Of a stretch of DNA of 64,000 bases, positions 1-7,687 are shown piece after piece (the first letter of the stretch is position 1; every line of letters starts with the position of its first letter). The notes below the pieces were generated by a model that saw only the letters and a list, made by a program, of their open reading frames with translations, ran no database searches and was not told the DNA's origin. A program made the position numbers and the translations under genes. The stretch spans positions 1-64,000 of the forward strand of contig NZ_QZWZ01000018.1 of NCBI RefSeq assembly GCF_003601975.1, in the 5' to 3' direction. The stretch comes from Mesorhizobium waimense. Its GTDB lineage: Bacteria > Pseudomonadota > Alphaproteobacteria > Rhizobiales > Rhizobiaceae.

Positions 1-2
1 GT

Positions 3-125
3 CCACCCCCGCAACCGAGCCTGCCCGCCGTCCGTCAGGCCATCCTCATCGCACTCGCGCAGCCGCCGCCAAGCCGCTGCCCGCATTGCCGCAAATCCCT
101 CAATCCTGAAAATCTGCCAAAGTAG
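3..125 (+). CDS. partial ORF, possible transposase C-terminus
   Basis: An open frame enters from the left edge and stops with TAG at 123-125. It gives about 40 residues, proline rich, with a CPHC pair near the end. A terminal Cys-x-x-Cys is seen at the C-terminus of IS91-type transposases (the one at 1484-2683 ends with CPVC), so a transposase tail is possible. The upstream part is outside the window and there is no match strong enough to name it. Confidence 0.25.
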   Translation, partial: PPPQPSLPAVRQAILIALAQPPPSRCPHCRKSLNPENLPK

Positions 126-183
126 TGCTAGCCTGCTGCATCGAACTGACTATGTTTTGGGCGGTGGCGGATCTGAACATGGC

Positions 184-210
184 GAAGCCCCGTCCACCGG
201 ACGGGGCTTC
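184..210 (-). terminator. perfect 12-bp hairpin downstream of the DUF736 remnant
   Basis: GAAGCCCCGTCC and GGACGGGGCTTC pair perfectly around a 3-nt loop. The hairpin lies 19 bp past the stop of the DUF736 3' fragment, on its downstream side. There is no clear T-run on either strand, so it may be a processing or attenuating hairpin rather than a strong intrinsic terminator. Confidence 0.45.
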
Positions 211-229
211 GTTCTGCTTGGTGCCGATT

Positions 230-391
230 TCACTCGGCGGCGCGGCGGGACCAGATGAGGGAGAACTCGCCCTGCGTTTCGGTCTCGACCAGGCTCGCAT
301 AGATCGGAGCGGGGAAGCTCGGGTCGTCGAGCTTGACGGAGTGGTAGTCGCGGCCCTCTCGCGAGGTCTTCTTCCATGCCGCACCGAACTC
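230..391 (-). pseudogene. DUF736 gene, 3' fragment (53 codons)
   Basis: This is the C-terminal half of a DUF736 protein, from EFGAAWKKTSREGRDYHSVK to the SLIWSR end and a TGA at 230-232. DUF736 proteins are about 100 residues, of unknown function, and are common on rhizobial ICEs and plasmids. The 5' half is 9.9 kb away at 10311-10460. Joining T50 of that piece to E51 here restores a 103-residue family member (FAGAT+EFGAAW). The break coincides with the hexamer TCGGTG, which is present at both junctions. The gene is therefore split by the nested insertion and not simply truncated. Confidence 0.9.
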
Positions 392-421
392 GGTGTTATG
401 CGGTGCAGCGCATAACACCGA
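390..421. other. 32-bp palindrome, candidate tyrosine-recombinase core site
   Basis: Arms TCGGTGTTATGCG (390-402) and CGCATAACACCGA (409-421) are perfect inverses around a 6-bp spacer, GTGCAG. Two inverted half-sites around a 6-8 bp spacer is the layout of tyrosine-recombinase crossover sites such as dif. The TTATGCG core recurs in the terminal repeats at 3044-3072 and 10281-10309. The site sits exactly at the left junction of the insertion in DUF736. Function is inferred from layout only. Confidence 0.5.
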
Positions 422-590
422 TTGGACTAACCCGCTCCGCGATCGCGGAGCGGCAAGGTGGTTGTGTGCCAACGGTGAGATCTTGATGGCGTCGTCTGTC
501 GCGCGGGTCATGCGTGCACAAGGAGCTCCGACTGCGCCAGCATGGAGTGGCTGCTTGCAGCCCATTCCATCGGACACAAAGGAGCTTGTC

Positions 591-1472
591 ATGACCCAAC
601 TTCGGCAACGCATGAGCGAGGACATGGAGGTGCGGAATCTCGCGCTCAATACCCAGCGCTCGTACCTGCAGCAGGTCTCCCTGTTTGCGCGTCACTTCGG
701 CAGGTCGCCGGACTTGCTCGGGCGAGAGGACATTCGGACCTATCAGGTCTATCTGACCAACGAGAAGCAGCTGTCGCCCGGCTCGATCCACATCGCCATT
801 GCGGCGCTTCGCTTCCTCTACAAGGTGACGCTCGAGAAGGATTGGGCGTTTGAAGACGTTCTGCCGCTTCCCAAAAAGCCGCAGACGCTGCCCGTCGTCC
901 TCAGTCCCGAGGAAGTCCAGCGCTTCCTCGACTGCGTGGCCGACATCAAGCATCACGCGATCCTGACAACGTGCTACGCCGCTGGCTTGCGCATCTCGGA
1001 AGCAGTCCACCTGACGCTCACGGCCATCGACAGCCAGAGAATGGTCATTCGCGTCGCGCAGGGCAAAGGCCAGAAAGACCGCTACGTGATGCTGTCGCCC
1101 AAGCTGCTTGCGACCTTGCGCAGCTATTGGAAGGTGCTGCGGCCAAAGGCGTGGCTCTTCCCCGGCGATCGTCCCGGCCAGCCGATCACAAGGCATGCGG
1201 TCGCGCATGCCTGCGCGAAGGCGCGAGACCTCTCCGGATTGTCCAAGCCGGTCACGCCCCACAGTCTGCGACACGCCTTCGCTGTCCATCTCTTGGAGAC
1301 CGGCGCCGACGTGCGCACCATTCAACTGCTGCTTGGTCACCGCAGCCTCGCGACCACCGCCCACTACTTGCGGATTGCCACCAACAAGGTCTGTGCGACG
1401 TCCAGCCCGTTCGAGCTCTTGCCGCGTCCAGTGCCCCCGCCGCCGCCGCCTGCCGAGCCGCAGTACTTCTGA
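591..1472 (+). CDS. tyrosine recombinase, IS91-associated
   Basis: A 293-residue XerD-like site-specific recombinase. The start is ATG 591, preceded by AAAGGAG at good spacing; longer upstream starts run through the non-coding IS end. It has an N-terminal SAM-like core-binding domain (about 1-90), then the catalytic domain with the first Arg in GLRISEA, the H-x-x-R of TPHSLRHAF, a later His in LLGHRS and the nucleophile Tyr in HYLRIA. It ends in a proline-rich tail. The transposase gene starts 11 bp downstream, so the two are probably co-transcribed. Such an accessory recombinase occurs in some IS91-type elements; whether it resolves intermediates or moves other DNA is unknown. Confidence 0.85.
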   Translation: MTQLRQRMSEDMEVRNLALNTQRSYLQQVSLFARHFGRSPDLLGREDIRTYQVYLTNEKQLSPGSIHIAIAALRFLYKVTLEKDWAFEDVLPLPKKPQTLPVVLSPEEVQRFLDCVADIKHHAILTTCYAAGLRISEAVHLTLTAIDSQRMVIRVAQGKGQKDRYVMLSPKLLATLRSYWKVLRPKAWLFPGDRPGQPITRHAVAHACAKARDLSGLSKPVTPHSLRHAFAVHLLETGADVRTIQLLLGHRSLATTAHYLRIATNKVCATSSPFELLPRPVPPPPPPAEPQYF

Positions 1473-1483
1473 GCGGCGCGCCG

Positions 1484-2683
1484 ATGGCCCGCTCGGGGTG
1501 GGAAGTGGCGGATATCTTCCGCCGCTACGGCGAGACCTATCGCGCGCAGCATGGCGCGTCGCTCAGCACGGCTCAGCGGCGCGTGATGACGGCGATCGAA
1601 CTGTGCCGAACGGCGGCGCTCGGCGGGCACGTCGAAGCGTGCGACCAATGCGGCCACCAGCGCATCGCGTTCAACAGCTGCCGCGACCGTCACTGCGTGA
1701 AGTGCCAATCGCTCGCTCGTGCGCAATGGCTCGACGACCGGCGCGCCGAGCTTCTCGACACACAGTACTTCCACGTCGTCTTCACGCTGCCGGAGGCCAT
1801 CGCGGCCATTGCCTATCAGAACAAGGCAGCCGCCTACGCCATTCTCTTCCGTGCGGCCGCCGAGACGCTGCGCACCATCGCCGCCGATCCCAGACACCTG
1901 GGCGCCGAGATCGGCTTCTTCGCCGTGCTGCACACCTGGGGCCAGACCCTCGTCTTTCATCCCCACCTGCATTGCGTCGTCGCCGGCGGCGGCCTGTCTG
2001 CCAACGGCGAGCGATGGATCGCCTGCCGGCCGGGCTTCTTCCTGCCGGTCCGCGTTCTCTCACGCCTCTTCCGTCGCTTGTATCTGCAACATCTGGAGAA
2101 AGCCTTCGAGGCAGGCGAGCTGCAATTCTTCTCTGACTTGAAAGCCCTCAACGAGCGCAGCGCTTTCCTGCGCTATTTGGCTCCCCTGCGAAAGGCCGCA
2201 TGGGTGGTCTACGCCAAGCCGCCCTTCGCCGGACCGGAAACGGTCCTCGATTACGTCGGCCGCTACACGCACCGTGTGGCCATCGCCAACAATCGCCTCG
2301 TCGACATCGAGGACGGCACGGTTCGTTTCCGCTGGAAGGACTACCGGCACCACGGTCGGCAAAAGATCATGACCGTCTCGGCCGACGAGTTCATCCGTCG
2401 CTTCCTCTTGCACGTTCTGCCCGACGGCTTCCATCGCATCCGCTATTACGGCTTCCTCGGCAATCGCCATCGGGCACAAAAGCTCGCCCGCTGCCGCGCC
2501 CTCATCGGCATGCCGGTTGCCGAGCCATCCATTGACCCATCCGCAAAGGACTACCGCGACCGCTACGAGGACCTCACCGGGCACTCCCTCAGGACATGCC
2601 CGGTCTGTCATCAAGGCCAGATGATCGTCATCGAAACATTCGACGGCCTCACGACAGGCCCGCCAGACCAGGATACGTCATGA
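1484..2683 (+). CDS. IS91-family transposase (HUH, Y2)
   Basis: A 399-residue transposase. An N-terminal zinc-binding region (CDQCG followed by CRDRHCVKCQ) precedes the HUH motif in FHPHLHCVV. The paired catalytic tyrosines lie in LDYVGRYTHR (Y-x3-Y). A C-terminal CPVC pair completes the family layout, and the length is normal for IS91. These enzymes nick single strands and move DNA by a rolling-circle-like mechanism, sometimes carrying adjacent DNA. The start is ATG 1484, just after the recombinase stop at 1472. The copy looks intact and may be active. Confidence 0.92.
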   Translation: MARSGWEVADIFRRYGETYRAQHGASLSTAQRRVMTAIELCRTAALGGHVEACDQCGHQRIAFNSCRDRHCVKCQSLARAQWLDDRRAELLDTQYFHVVFTLPEAIAAIAYQNKAAAYAILFRAAAETLRTIAADPRHLGAEIGFFAVLHTWGQTLVFHPHLHCVVAGGGLSANGERWIACRPGFFLPVRVLSRLFRRLYLQHLEKAFEAGELQFFSDLKALNERSAFLRYLAPLRKAAWVVYAKPPFAGPETVLDYVGRYTHRVAIANNRLVDIEDGTVRFRWKDYRHHGRQKIMTVSADEFIRRFLLHVLPDGFHRIRYYGFLGNRHRAQKLARCRALIGMPVAEPSIDPSAKDYRDRYEDLTGHSLRTCPVCHQGQMIVIETFDGLTTGPPDQDTS

Positions 2684-3043
2684 AAGAAGAGGCCAACCTG
2701 CTTCCTCGCCGAATCCAACCGACCCGCTTGGGTACAAACCGACCGGGCTTGGCGGGAACATGCGCCATCGGGCCCTGCAACCTCTTCCGGTCCGGCACCG
2801 TGCCAATCGCAACCCTGTCAATCCTGCAATCTGCGCGACTTTCGTCACACCCGACGCCCGCAATTGCCGCGCCCACACCGACGTTCGATCGCCTTTCATC
2901 GGTGGCGCCTCATTGAATGCCCATAGCCCGGCCACCGTGCCGGCGGCTTAGTCCAACACGTTTTTAGCTCACCGTCGCGATCCACGGCAGCGCGCTCTTG
3001 CCACCCGCGTCATCGTCGCGACGCCAAGCTAAAAACGCTCTGC
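2684..3043. other. non-coding right end of the IS91-like unit plus spacer with inverted repeat
   Basis: No gene is visible. The IS91-like unit ends near 2956. The remaining spacer holds an inverted repeat, GTTTTTAGCT at 2960-2969 and AGCTAAAAAC at 3027-3036, enclosing two same-direction GTCGCGA copies. It could be a recombinase- or transposase-binding region or a leftover of an earlier insertion. The adjacent 29-bp terminal repeat begins at 3044. Confidence 0.5.
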
Positions 3044-3072
3044 ATTATGCGTAGCGCGGGATTATGCGGAGT
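3044..3072 (+). repeat. left 29-bp terminal inverted repeat with two TTATGCG motifs
   Basis: It reads ATTATGCG, T, AGCGCGGG, ATTATGCGGAGT. It matches the inverse of 10281-10309 at 28 of 29 positions (T/C difference at position 9). Two TTATGCG motifs lie in the same direction 17 bp apart. Farther inward, an imperfect inverted CACATAATA at 3121-3129 faces it, resembling the inverted TTATGCGG pair at the other end (10224-10231 facing 10284-10291). Confidence 0.8.
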
Positions 3073-3145
3073 TGTGTGCCGGCGGCCCCAGTATTCCGGG
3101 GCTTTTGTGGTTTTTCGCCCCACATAATACCGGGGTGATGTGCGC

Positions 3146-3170
3146 GGCGCCCCGTTGTGACCGGGGCGCC
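3146..3170 (-). terminator. 9-bp hairpin after DUF736 copy A
   Basis: GGCGCCCCG and CGGGGCGCC pair around a 7-nt loop, 10 bp past the DUF736 stop on the minus strand. The same hairpin occurs mirrored at 7662-7686. It lacks a convincing T-run, but its position suggests a 3'-end structure. Confidence 0.5.
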
Positions 3171-3180
3171 GCGGTGTCGA

Positions 3181-3483
3181 TCAGCGCGACCAGATCAGGG
3201 CATATTTGCCATCGTCGCCTTCGAAGAGGTTGGCGTAGATGGGTGCGCTGAAGGAGGGATCGTCGAGCTTGACCGAGTGGTAGATCCGATCCTCCTTGGA
3301 GGTCCGGCGCCAGGCGGCACCGATCTCGACGCCGGAGACGATCACCCGCAGGTCGGGCGCCTTGTCGCTGGTGGCGGCGGGATCGCTGGGGACGAGGCGT
3401 GCCTTGGCGTCGATGGCGAGGGTCTTGATGGTGCCGGTGTAGGTGCCGTCGTTGCTGAGGGTGAACGAACCGATCTGGGACAT
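3181..3483 (-). CDS. DUF736 family protein, copy A
   Basis: A complete 100-residue DUF736 protein starting MSQIGSFTLSNDGTYTGTIK and ending ALIWSR. The family core is present: GAAWRRTSKEDR, YHSVKLDDPSF and APIYANLF. It is identical in protein sequence to the copy at 7349-7651 and clearly different from the disrupted host copy (10311-10460 with 230-391), so it is not a simple duplicate of that gene. Function is unknown; DUF736 genes are typical of ICEs and plasmids in Rhizobiales. It lies inside a 628-bp inverted repeat and is followed by a hairpin. GGAGTTCCACC precedes the ATG. Confidence 0.9.
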   Translation of the reverse strand: MSQIGSFTLSNDGTYTGTIKTLAIDAKARLVPSDPAATSDKAPDLRVIVSGVEIGAAWRRTSKEDRIYHSVKLDDPSFSAPIYANLFEGDDGKYALIWSR

Positions 3484-3593
3484 GGTGGAACTCCTGTGCT
3501 GTGTTCAAGCCCGCGACCATCGCGGCCTTGTGGCGATCTGGAGCCCCGGGACGGCCAACCCGCACCGTCAGGCCGCAGCGCATGCGAAGGACG

Positions 3594-3659
3594 GCGCGTG
3601 GCGATCTTGTTGTTGCGCGAGGAGCGGCGACAGCCGCGGGGAAGAAGATCGCCACGCGC
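3594..3659. other. long leader hairpin upstream of DUF736 copy A
   Basis: GCGCGTGGCGATCTT (3594-3608) and its exact inverse (3645-3659) form a 15-bp stem around a 36-nt centre, about 110 bp upstream of the DUF736 start. The mirrored copy is at 7173-7187 and 7224-7238. It could be a leader RNA structure, a protein-binding site or a DNA-processing hairpin. Confidence 0.55.
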
Positions 3660-3812
3660 TGTTGCGGGGAAGAGGCCGGGTCGCAGACCGCATCGCGGGG
3701 CAGATCCGCCCAGAACAAGGCCCGTCGGTCGCAGGGCATCACGGCACCCGGCAGAACCTCTCAGATCCGGTCAGGCTTGCATTGCCATGATGCTCATGCG
3801 GCCCATCCCGCC

Positions 3813-4820
3813 TCACGTCGGCACGGTATGCGCATCGGCCATCAGCGACGCGATCAATGCGTCGGGCGCTTTGAACCGACCGCGACGAAGCTCCGGCGGC
3901 AACACCGCCTCGACGGCCTCGAGCTTTTCGGACGGATCCATCCGCAGGTACACCTCGGTCGTGCGGATATCGGCGTGGCCGAGCCATAGCGCGACCTTGC
4001 GGATGTCGCGCGTGGCCTGCAGCATGAGAACCGCACAACTGTGCCGCAGAAGATGGGGCGACAGCGACCGGCCGATCAGCTTCGGGCATCGAGCCGCGGC
4101 CGCCTTTGCATGCTTTTCGAGGATATACTCGAAGCCGGCGCGGGTCATTGCCATCCCTTGAGCGTTGACGAACAGCTCCGTCGCCGGTGGCTTTCCGCGT
4201 ACCGCAAGCCAGGCTCGTACGTCGCGGGCCGTTTCTTTCCAGAGCGGAAGGCTGCGTTCGCGCCGGCCCTTACCGAACACCAGGATGCTCGGACTGGGTT
4301 GCAGCGTCACGTTGTCCAGGGTGAGGCCGACCAGTTCGGAGACGCGCAGGCCACCGGCGAAGCAAAGGTGCAGCATCGCCCGGTCCCGTAGCCCCAGGCG
4401 CGTCGTTGTATCGGGCGCATCGAGCACGGCGCGGACCTCGTCCGTGGTCAGGTGACGGATGAGCTTGTGGTCATGGCGCTTGCCGGGGATAGCGTTGATT
4501 TGGGCGATCTGCTCCAGGGCGCTTGGGTGCCGCAGCTCGACGTAGCGCATGAACGCCTTGATCGCGGCGAGCCGCAGGTTGCGGGTCGCCGCGCCGTTGC
4601 CGCGATCATGTTCGATGTGATGCAGGAACGCGAGCACCATCTCCGCGTCTATCTGCTCGAGCTGGAGCAAAGACGGGCGCGTGTGCAAGCGCCCGGCAGC
4701 GAAGGCGAACAGCAGCCGGAAGCTGTGTGCATAGGCCTCGCAGGAGTGCGGACTGTAGCCGCGCTGCTGCGGCATGTGCTCGCGCATGAAGCGGGTGATG
4801 AGCGGAGCGATCGGCGTCAT
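3813..4820 (-). CDS. ritC: RIT tyrosine recombinase, third gene
   Basis: A 335-residue tyrosine recombinase, last gene of the trio. Catalytic motifs: Arg in GGLRVSEL, H-x-x-R in SPHLLRHSC, His in LGHADIRTTE and nucleophile Tyr in EVYLRM. An N-terminal core-binding domain covers roughly residues 1-100. Its ATG overlaps the stop of the preceding recombinase by 4 bp (ATGA), pointing to translational coupling and equal supply of the subunits. RIT elements always carry three such distinct recombinases; the individual roles are not established. The gene symbol follows RIT usage by position only. Confidence 0.85.
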   Translation of the reverse strand: MTPIAPLITRFMREHMPQQRGYSPHSCEAYAHSFRLLFAFAAGRLHTRPSLLQLEQIDAEMVLAFLHHIEHDRGNGAATRNLRLAAIKAFMRYVELRHPSALEQIAQINAIPGKRHDHKLIRHLTTDEVRAVLDAPDTTTRLGLRDRAMLHLCFAGGLRVSELVGLTLDNVTLQPSPSILVFGKGRRERSLPLWKETARDVRAWLAVRGKPPATELFVNAQGMAMTRAGFEYILEKHAKAAAARCPKLIGRSLSPHLLRHSCAVLMLQATRDIRKVALWLGHADIRTTEVYLRMDPSEKLEAVEAVLPPELRRGRFKAPDALIASLMADAHTVPT

Positions 4821-5737
4821 GGACGCCTCCCGTCGATCAACGCCTCGGCGGCGGCGGCGATATCGCCCATGAGGTTAGGCGTGGCTTCCAGATACCAGTA
4901 GGTATGCCGGATGCTCGCGTGGCCGAGATAGGTGGAGAGCGCGACGAAGTCCCGCGCAACATCATCCCGGCGCATCGCGCATTGCTCCAGCACGCGAGTC
5001 GCGAAGGTGTGGCGCAGATCATGGATACGTGGGCGCCGTGACCGATCTTGACCGACGCCAGCCTGGTGCAGGATCACATGGAAAGTACTCTCGACAGTCC
5101 GAAGCGGCATCTGTTTGGCATCCACCGAGAGGAACACATGGTCGTCCGTCCCGGCGAACCGCCGGCGGACCTCAAGATAGGCCCGCATCGCCTCGACCAC
5201 GCTGGCATGCATCGGCACGATCCGGCTCTTGTTGAACTTGGTCTGGCGGAGGTGCAGCATGCCGTCGGGCAGCAGATCGTCCAACCTCAGGTTCAGAGCC
5301 TCCGATATCCGCAGGCCCGTCGACGCCAGCAGCCCGATCAGCATCACATAGATGTGGCGCCTGAGCGGGCTGGGCTTCTGGCGCCGCAGATTACCCGCGG
5401 CGTCGAGCATGCGCACCAGTTCCTCGGATGTGTAGATATAAGGCGCGGGACGTGTTGCAGCACTGTGGTTTGGATGATGGTGCGGCACCTCGTGCGCGCG
5501 ATCCTCGGCGTGTAGGAAGCGGGCGAAGAGCGCGATCTCACCAAGCCGCCGCTGGTGACTGCGCGGGGTCGACGAGACGGCCGCCGTCCAGGTGATCGCG
5601 GTCTCGCGGCGAACATGGGTATCGCCCCAGTCGACCGCATAGCGCGTGAACGCGGTGAGGTGTCGGGCCGTCTTTGCGAGCTTAAAGCCGAGCGAGCGGC
5701 GCAGGTCGATGTAGCGATCGGCATCATCGGTCAGCAT
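4817..5737 (-). CDS. ritB: RIT tyrosine recombinase, second gene
   Basis: A 306-residue tyrosine recombinase, middle gene of the trio. Motifs: Arg in TGLRISEAL, H-x-x-R in IHDLRHTFAT, His in LGHASIRHTY and Tyr in YWYLEA. The start overlaps the end of the first recombinase by 7 bp and the stop overlaps the third gene by 4 bp. All three belong to one polycistronic unit read leftward. The sequence differs clearly from its neighbours, so the trio is not a recent tandem duplication. Confidence 0.85.
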   Translation of the reverse strand: MLTDDADRYIDLRRSLGFKLAKTARHLTAFTRYAVDWGDTHVRRETAITWTAAVSSTPRSHQRRLGEIALFARFLHAEDRAHEVPHHHPNHSAATRPAPYIYTSEELVRMLDAAGNLRRQKPSPLRRHIYVMLIGLLASTGLRISEALNLRLDDLLPDGMLHLRQTKFNKSRIVPMHASVVEAMRAYLEVRRRFAGTDDHVFLSVDAKQMPLRTVESTFHVILHQAGVGQDRSRRPRIHDLRHTFATRVLEQCAMRRDDVARDFVALSTYLGHASIRHTYWYLEATPNLMGDIAAAAEALIDGRRP

Positions 5738-6957
5738 GGCGACCTCCCCGGCCAGGGCTGCGCGATAGCCGCCAGAAGCGCGATATCGACCTTGGCATAA
5801 TGCGCGGTCATCTCCGGCGACCGATGGCGCAGCACCGTGCCCACATTGGTCAGGCTGACGCCGTGGCGGAGCATCGCCGTGGCCGCCGAGTGCCGCAGGA
5901 TATGCGCGCCTTTATAGTGGCTCTCGACACCCCCGCGTTTCAGCGCGCGCTTGACCAGGCATTTGACCGTGATGCGGTCGATCGGTCGCAGCGGCGCATA
6001 TTCGGTAATGAACAGGGATGGCACGGCCATCGTCGGTCGGCTGCGGTCGATATAGGCAAGCAGCGCGTCGCCGATCTCTTGGGTGAGCGGCAGCAGTTCT
6101 TCGCGCCGGCCTTTGCCGAACAGGCGGATGCTGCCCTGCCGCCAGTCGATATCGCCGAAGCTGAGCCGTGCGACCTCGCTCGCCCGAAGTCCGAGCCGGA
6201 CCAGCATCAGGATGATAGCCCGGTCGCGTAGGCGACGCTCTCCCTCGCACGCTCCGATGATCCGCGTGATATCGGCATCGGGCAGAAAGCGCGGGATCGA
6301 GGCCAGCCGCCAGCCAGCAACATTGGGCATGGCGTGGTCGAGCCCAGGCCGGCATCGTCCTGTCGCGATCAGGAAGCGCAGGAACGCGCGGATGCCAACC
6401 GATATCCCCTTCATCCGAGCGATCGATACCGCTTTCGCGCGTTCGGTCATGTGCGCCCGGATCGTCACCGCGTCGTAGGCGCTCGGCGTCTCCCCCAGCG
6501 CATCGACGAAGGGCAGGATTGTCCCAAGATACGTGGCCAGCGTCGTTTCGGCCAGACCGCGCTGCTCGCGGGCCCAAGCCGCAAACTCGGCCACCAGGGG
6601 CGCAACCGGTTTGGCCGGCAGGCGCGCCAACACGCCGCGATCCTCGAGATAGGCGATGAACAGCTTGGCGGTCTCGACCGCGTCCTGGTTGACGTCGCCT
6701 CGGAAGCGCGGGCACTGTCCCGCTGCGATCAAGGCGAACGATGCCCCATACGCCTCACGGACCGCGGCAAACGTGTAATTCTCCGCGCGCGCCCAGCGCG
6801 TCCAGCTCGCAAGCAGCCGCATCTTCTCAATGACGGTGCGTGGCGTATACCGTCGCTCACGAAGCCATTGCGCAAAGTCCGCCGCGTGTTCCGCAGCCAT
6901 CCCCGCCTTCAAGCGGTCCTCGACCGCGTTCTTACGAACATAAACACCTGTCGGCAT
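5731..6957 (-). CDS. ritA: RIT tyrosine recombinase, first gene
   Basis: A 408-residue tyrosine recombinase, the longest and first of the trio. It has an extended N-terminal core-binding region. Catalytic motifs are Arg in LGLRASEVARL, H-x-x-R in GAHILRHSAA, Arg/His in LRHRSPEMT and Tyr in AHYAKVD. A near-perfect Shine-Dalgarno AGGAGG lies 6 bp before the ATG at 6957. The trio ends just inside the 628-bp inverted repeats, with 103 bp of non-coding DNA on this side and 41 bp on the other. It most likely acts with the two downstream products to recombine the element's repeat sites. Confidence 0.87.
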   Translation of the reverse strand: MPTGVYVRKNAVEDRLKAGMAAEHAADFAQWLRERRYTPRTVIEKMRLLASWTRWARAENYTFAAVREAYGASFALIAAGQCPRFRGDVNQDAVETAKLFIAYLEDRGVLARLPAKPVAPLVAEFAAWAREQRGLAETTLATYLGTILPFVDALGETPSAYDAVTIRAHMTERAKAVSIARMKGISVGIRAFLRFLIATGRCRPGLDHAMPNVAGWRLASIPRFLPDADITRIIGACEGERRLRDRAIILMLVRLGLRASEVARLSFGDIDWRQGSIRLFGKGRREELLPLTQEIGDALLAYIDRSRPTMAVPSLFITEYAPLRPIDRITVKCLVKRALKRGGVESHYKGAHILRHSAATAMLRHGVSLTNVGTVLRHRSPEMTAHYAKVDIALLAAIAQPWPGRSPC

Positions 6958-7172
6958 GTCGCCTCCTTTTGCATGTGGAGGCGGGACTATGATCCGAGGT
7001 CGCTGTCATTCGGAACGTGAGCGATTGTACCTGGTGCTGTCATGCGGCGTGAGAACGCCCACCGGATCTGGGAGGTTCTGCCGGGTGCCGTGATGCCCTG
7101 CGACCGACGGGCCTTGTTCTGGGCGGATCTGCCCCGCGATGCGGTCTGCGACCCGGCCTCTTCCCCGCAACA

Positions 7173-7238
7173 GCGCGTGGCGATCTTCTTCCCCGCGGCT
7201 GTCGCCGCTCCTCGCGCAACAACAAGATCGCCACGCGC
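7173..7238. other. long leader hairpin upstream of DUF736 copy B
   Basis: Mirror copy of the 15-bp-stem hairpin at 3594-3659, with arms 7173-7187 and 7224-7238, about 110 bp before the DUF736 start at 7349. Confidence 0.55.
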
Positions 7239-7348
7239 CGTCCTTCGCATGCGCTGCGGCCTGACGGTGCGGGTTGGCCGTCCCGGGGCTCCAGATCGCC
7301 ACAAGGCCGCGATGGTCGCGGGCTTGAACACAGCACAGGAGTTCCACC

Positions 7349-7651
7349 ATGTCCCAGATCGGTTCGTTCACCCTCAGCAACGACGGCACCTACACCGGCA
7401 CCATCAAGACCCTCGCCATCGACGCCAAGGCACGCCTCGTCCCCAGCGATCCCGCCGCCACCAGCGACAAGGCGCCCGACCTGCGGGTGATCGTCTCCGG
7501 CGTCGAGATCGGTGCCGCCTGGCGCCGGACCTCCAAGGAGGATCGGATCTACCACTCGGTCAAGCTCGACGATCCCTCCTTCAGCGCACCCATCTACGCC
7601 AACCTCTTCGAAGGCGACGATGGCAAATATGCCCTGATCTGGTCGCGCTGA
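7349..7651 (+). CDS. DUF736 family protein, copy B
   Basis: A complete 100-residue DUF736 protein, identical in protein sequence to copy A (3181-3483) and convergent in layout with the primase-helicase gene, whose stop lies 37 bp downstream. It is preceded by GGAGTTCCACC. Two identical DUF736 genes pointing outward from a recombinase trio is an unusual arrangement. It could arise when one inverted-repeat arm was copied onto the other by gene conversion. Function of the family is unknown. Confidence 0.9.
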   Translation: MSQIGSFTLSNDGTYTGTIKTLAIDAKARLVPSDPAATSDKAPDLRVIVSGVEIGAAWRRTSKEDRIYHSVKLDDPSFSAPIYANLFEGDDGKYALIWSR

Positions 7652-7661
7652 TCGACACCGC

Positions 7662-7686
7662 GGCGCCCCGGTCACAACGGGGCGCC
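7662..7686 (+). terminator. 9-bp hairpin between DUF736 copy B and primase-helicase
   Basis: Mirror copy of 3146-3170. Here it lies in the 36-bp gap between two convergent genes, so it could end transcripts from both sides. Confidence 0.5.
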
Positions 7687-7687
7687 G

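Larger units (their letters stand above)
422..2956 (+). mobile_element. IS91-like element with accessory tyrosine recombinase
   Basis: The unit holds a tyrosine recombinase (591-1472) and an IS91-family HUH transposase (1484-2683) in one transcription unit. It is bounded by a 14-bp inverted repeat with one mismatch: TTGGACTAACCCGC at 422-435 and its inverse GCGGCTTAGTCCAA at 2943-2956. Just inside the left end (432-453) is an exact palindrome, CCGCTCCGCGA followed by its inverse. Hairpins near the ends are expected where HUH enzymes nick. No target duplication is visible, which fits rolling-circle type IS91 transposition. The ends are my assignment from symmetry. Confidence 0.7.
3144..3771 (-). 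repeat. 628-bp inverted repeat copy A, contains DUF736
   Basis: This stretch is the inverse of 7061-7688 over 628 positions, with one difference noticed by eye (3761 against 7071). It holds the hairpin at 3146-3170, a complete DUF736 gene and its leader. Positions pair as x and 10832-x. Flanking bases diverge sharply at both ends. Near-identity implies a recent duplication or gene conversion. The two copies flank the recombinase trio. Confidence 0.9.
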
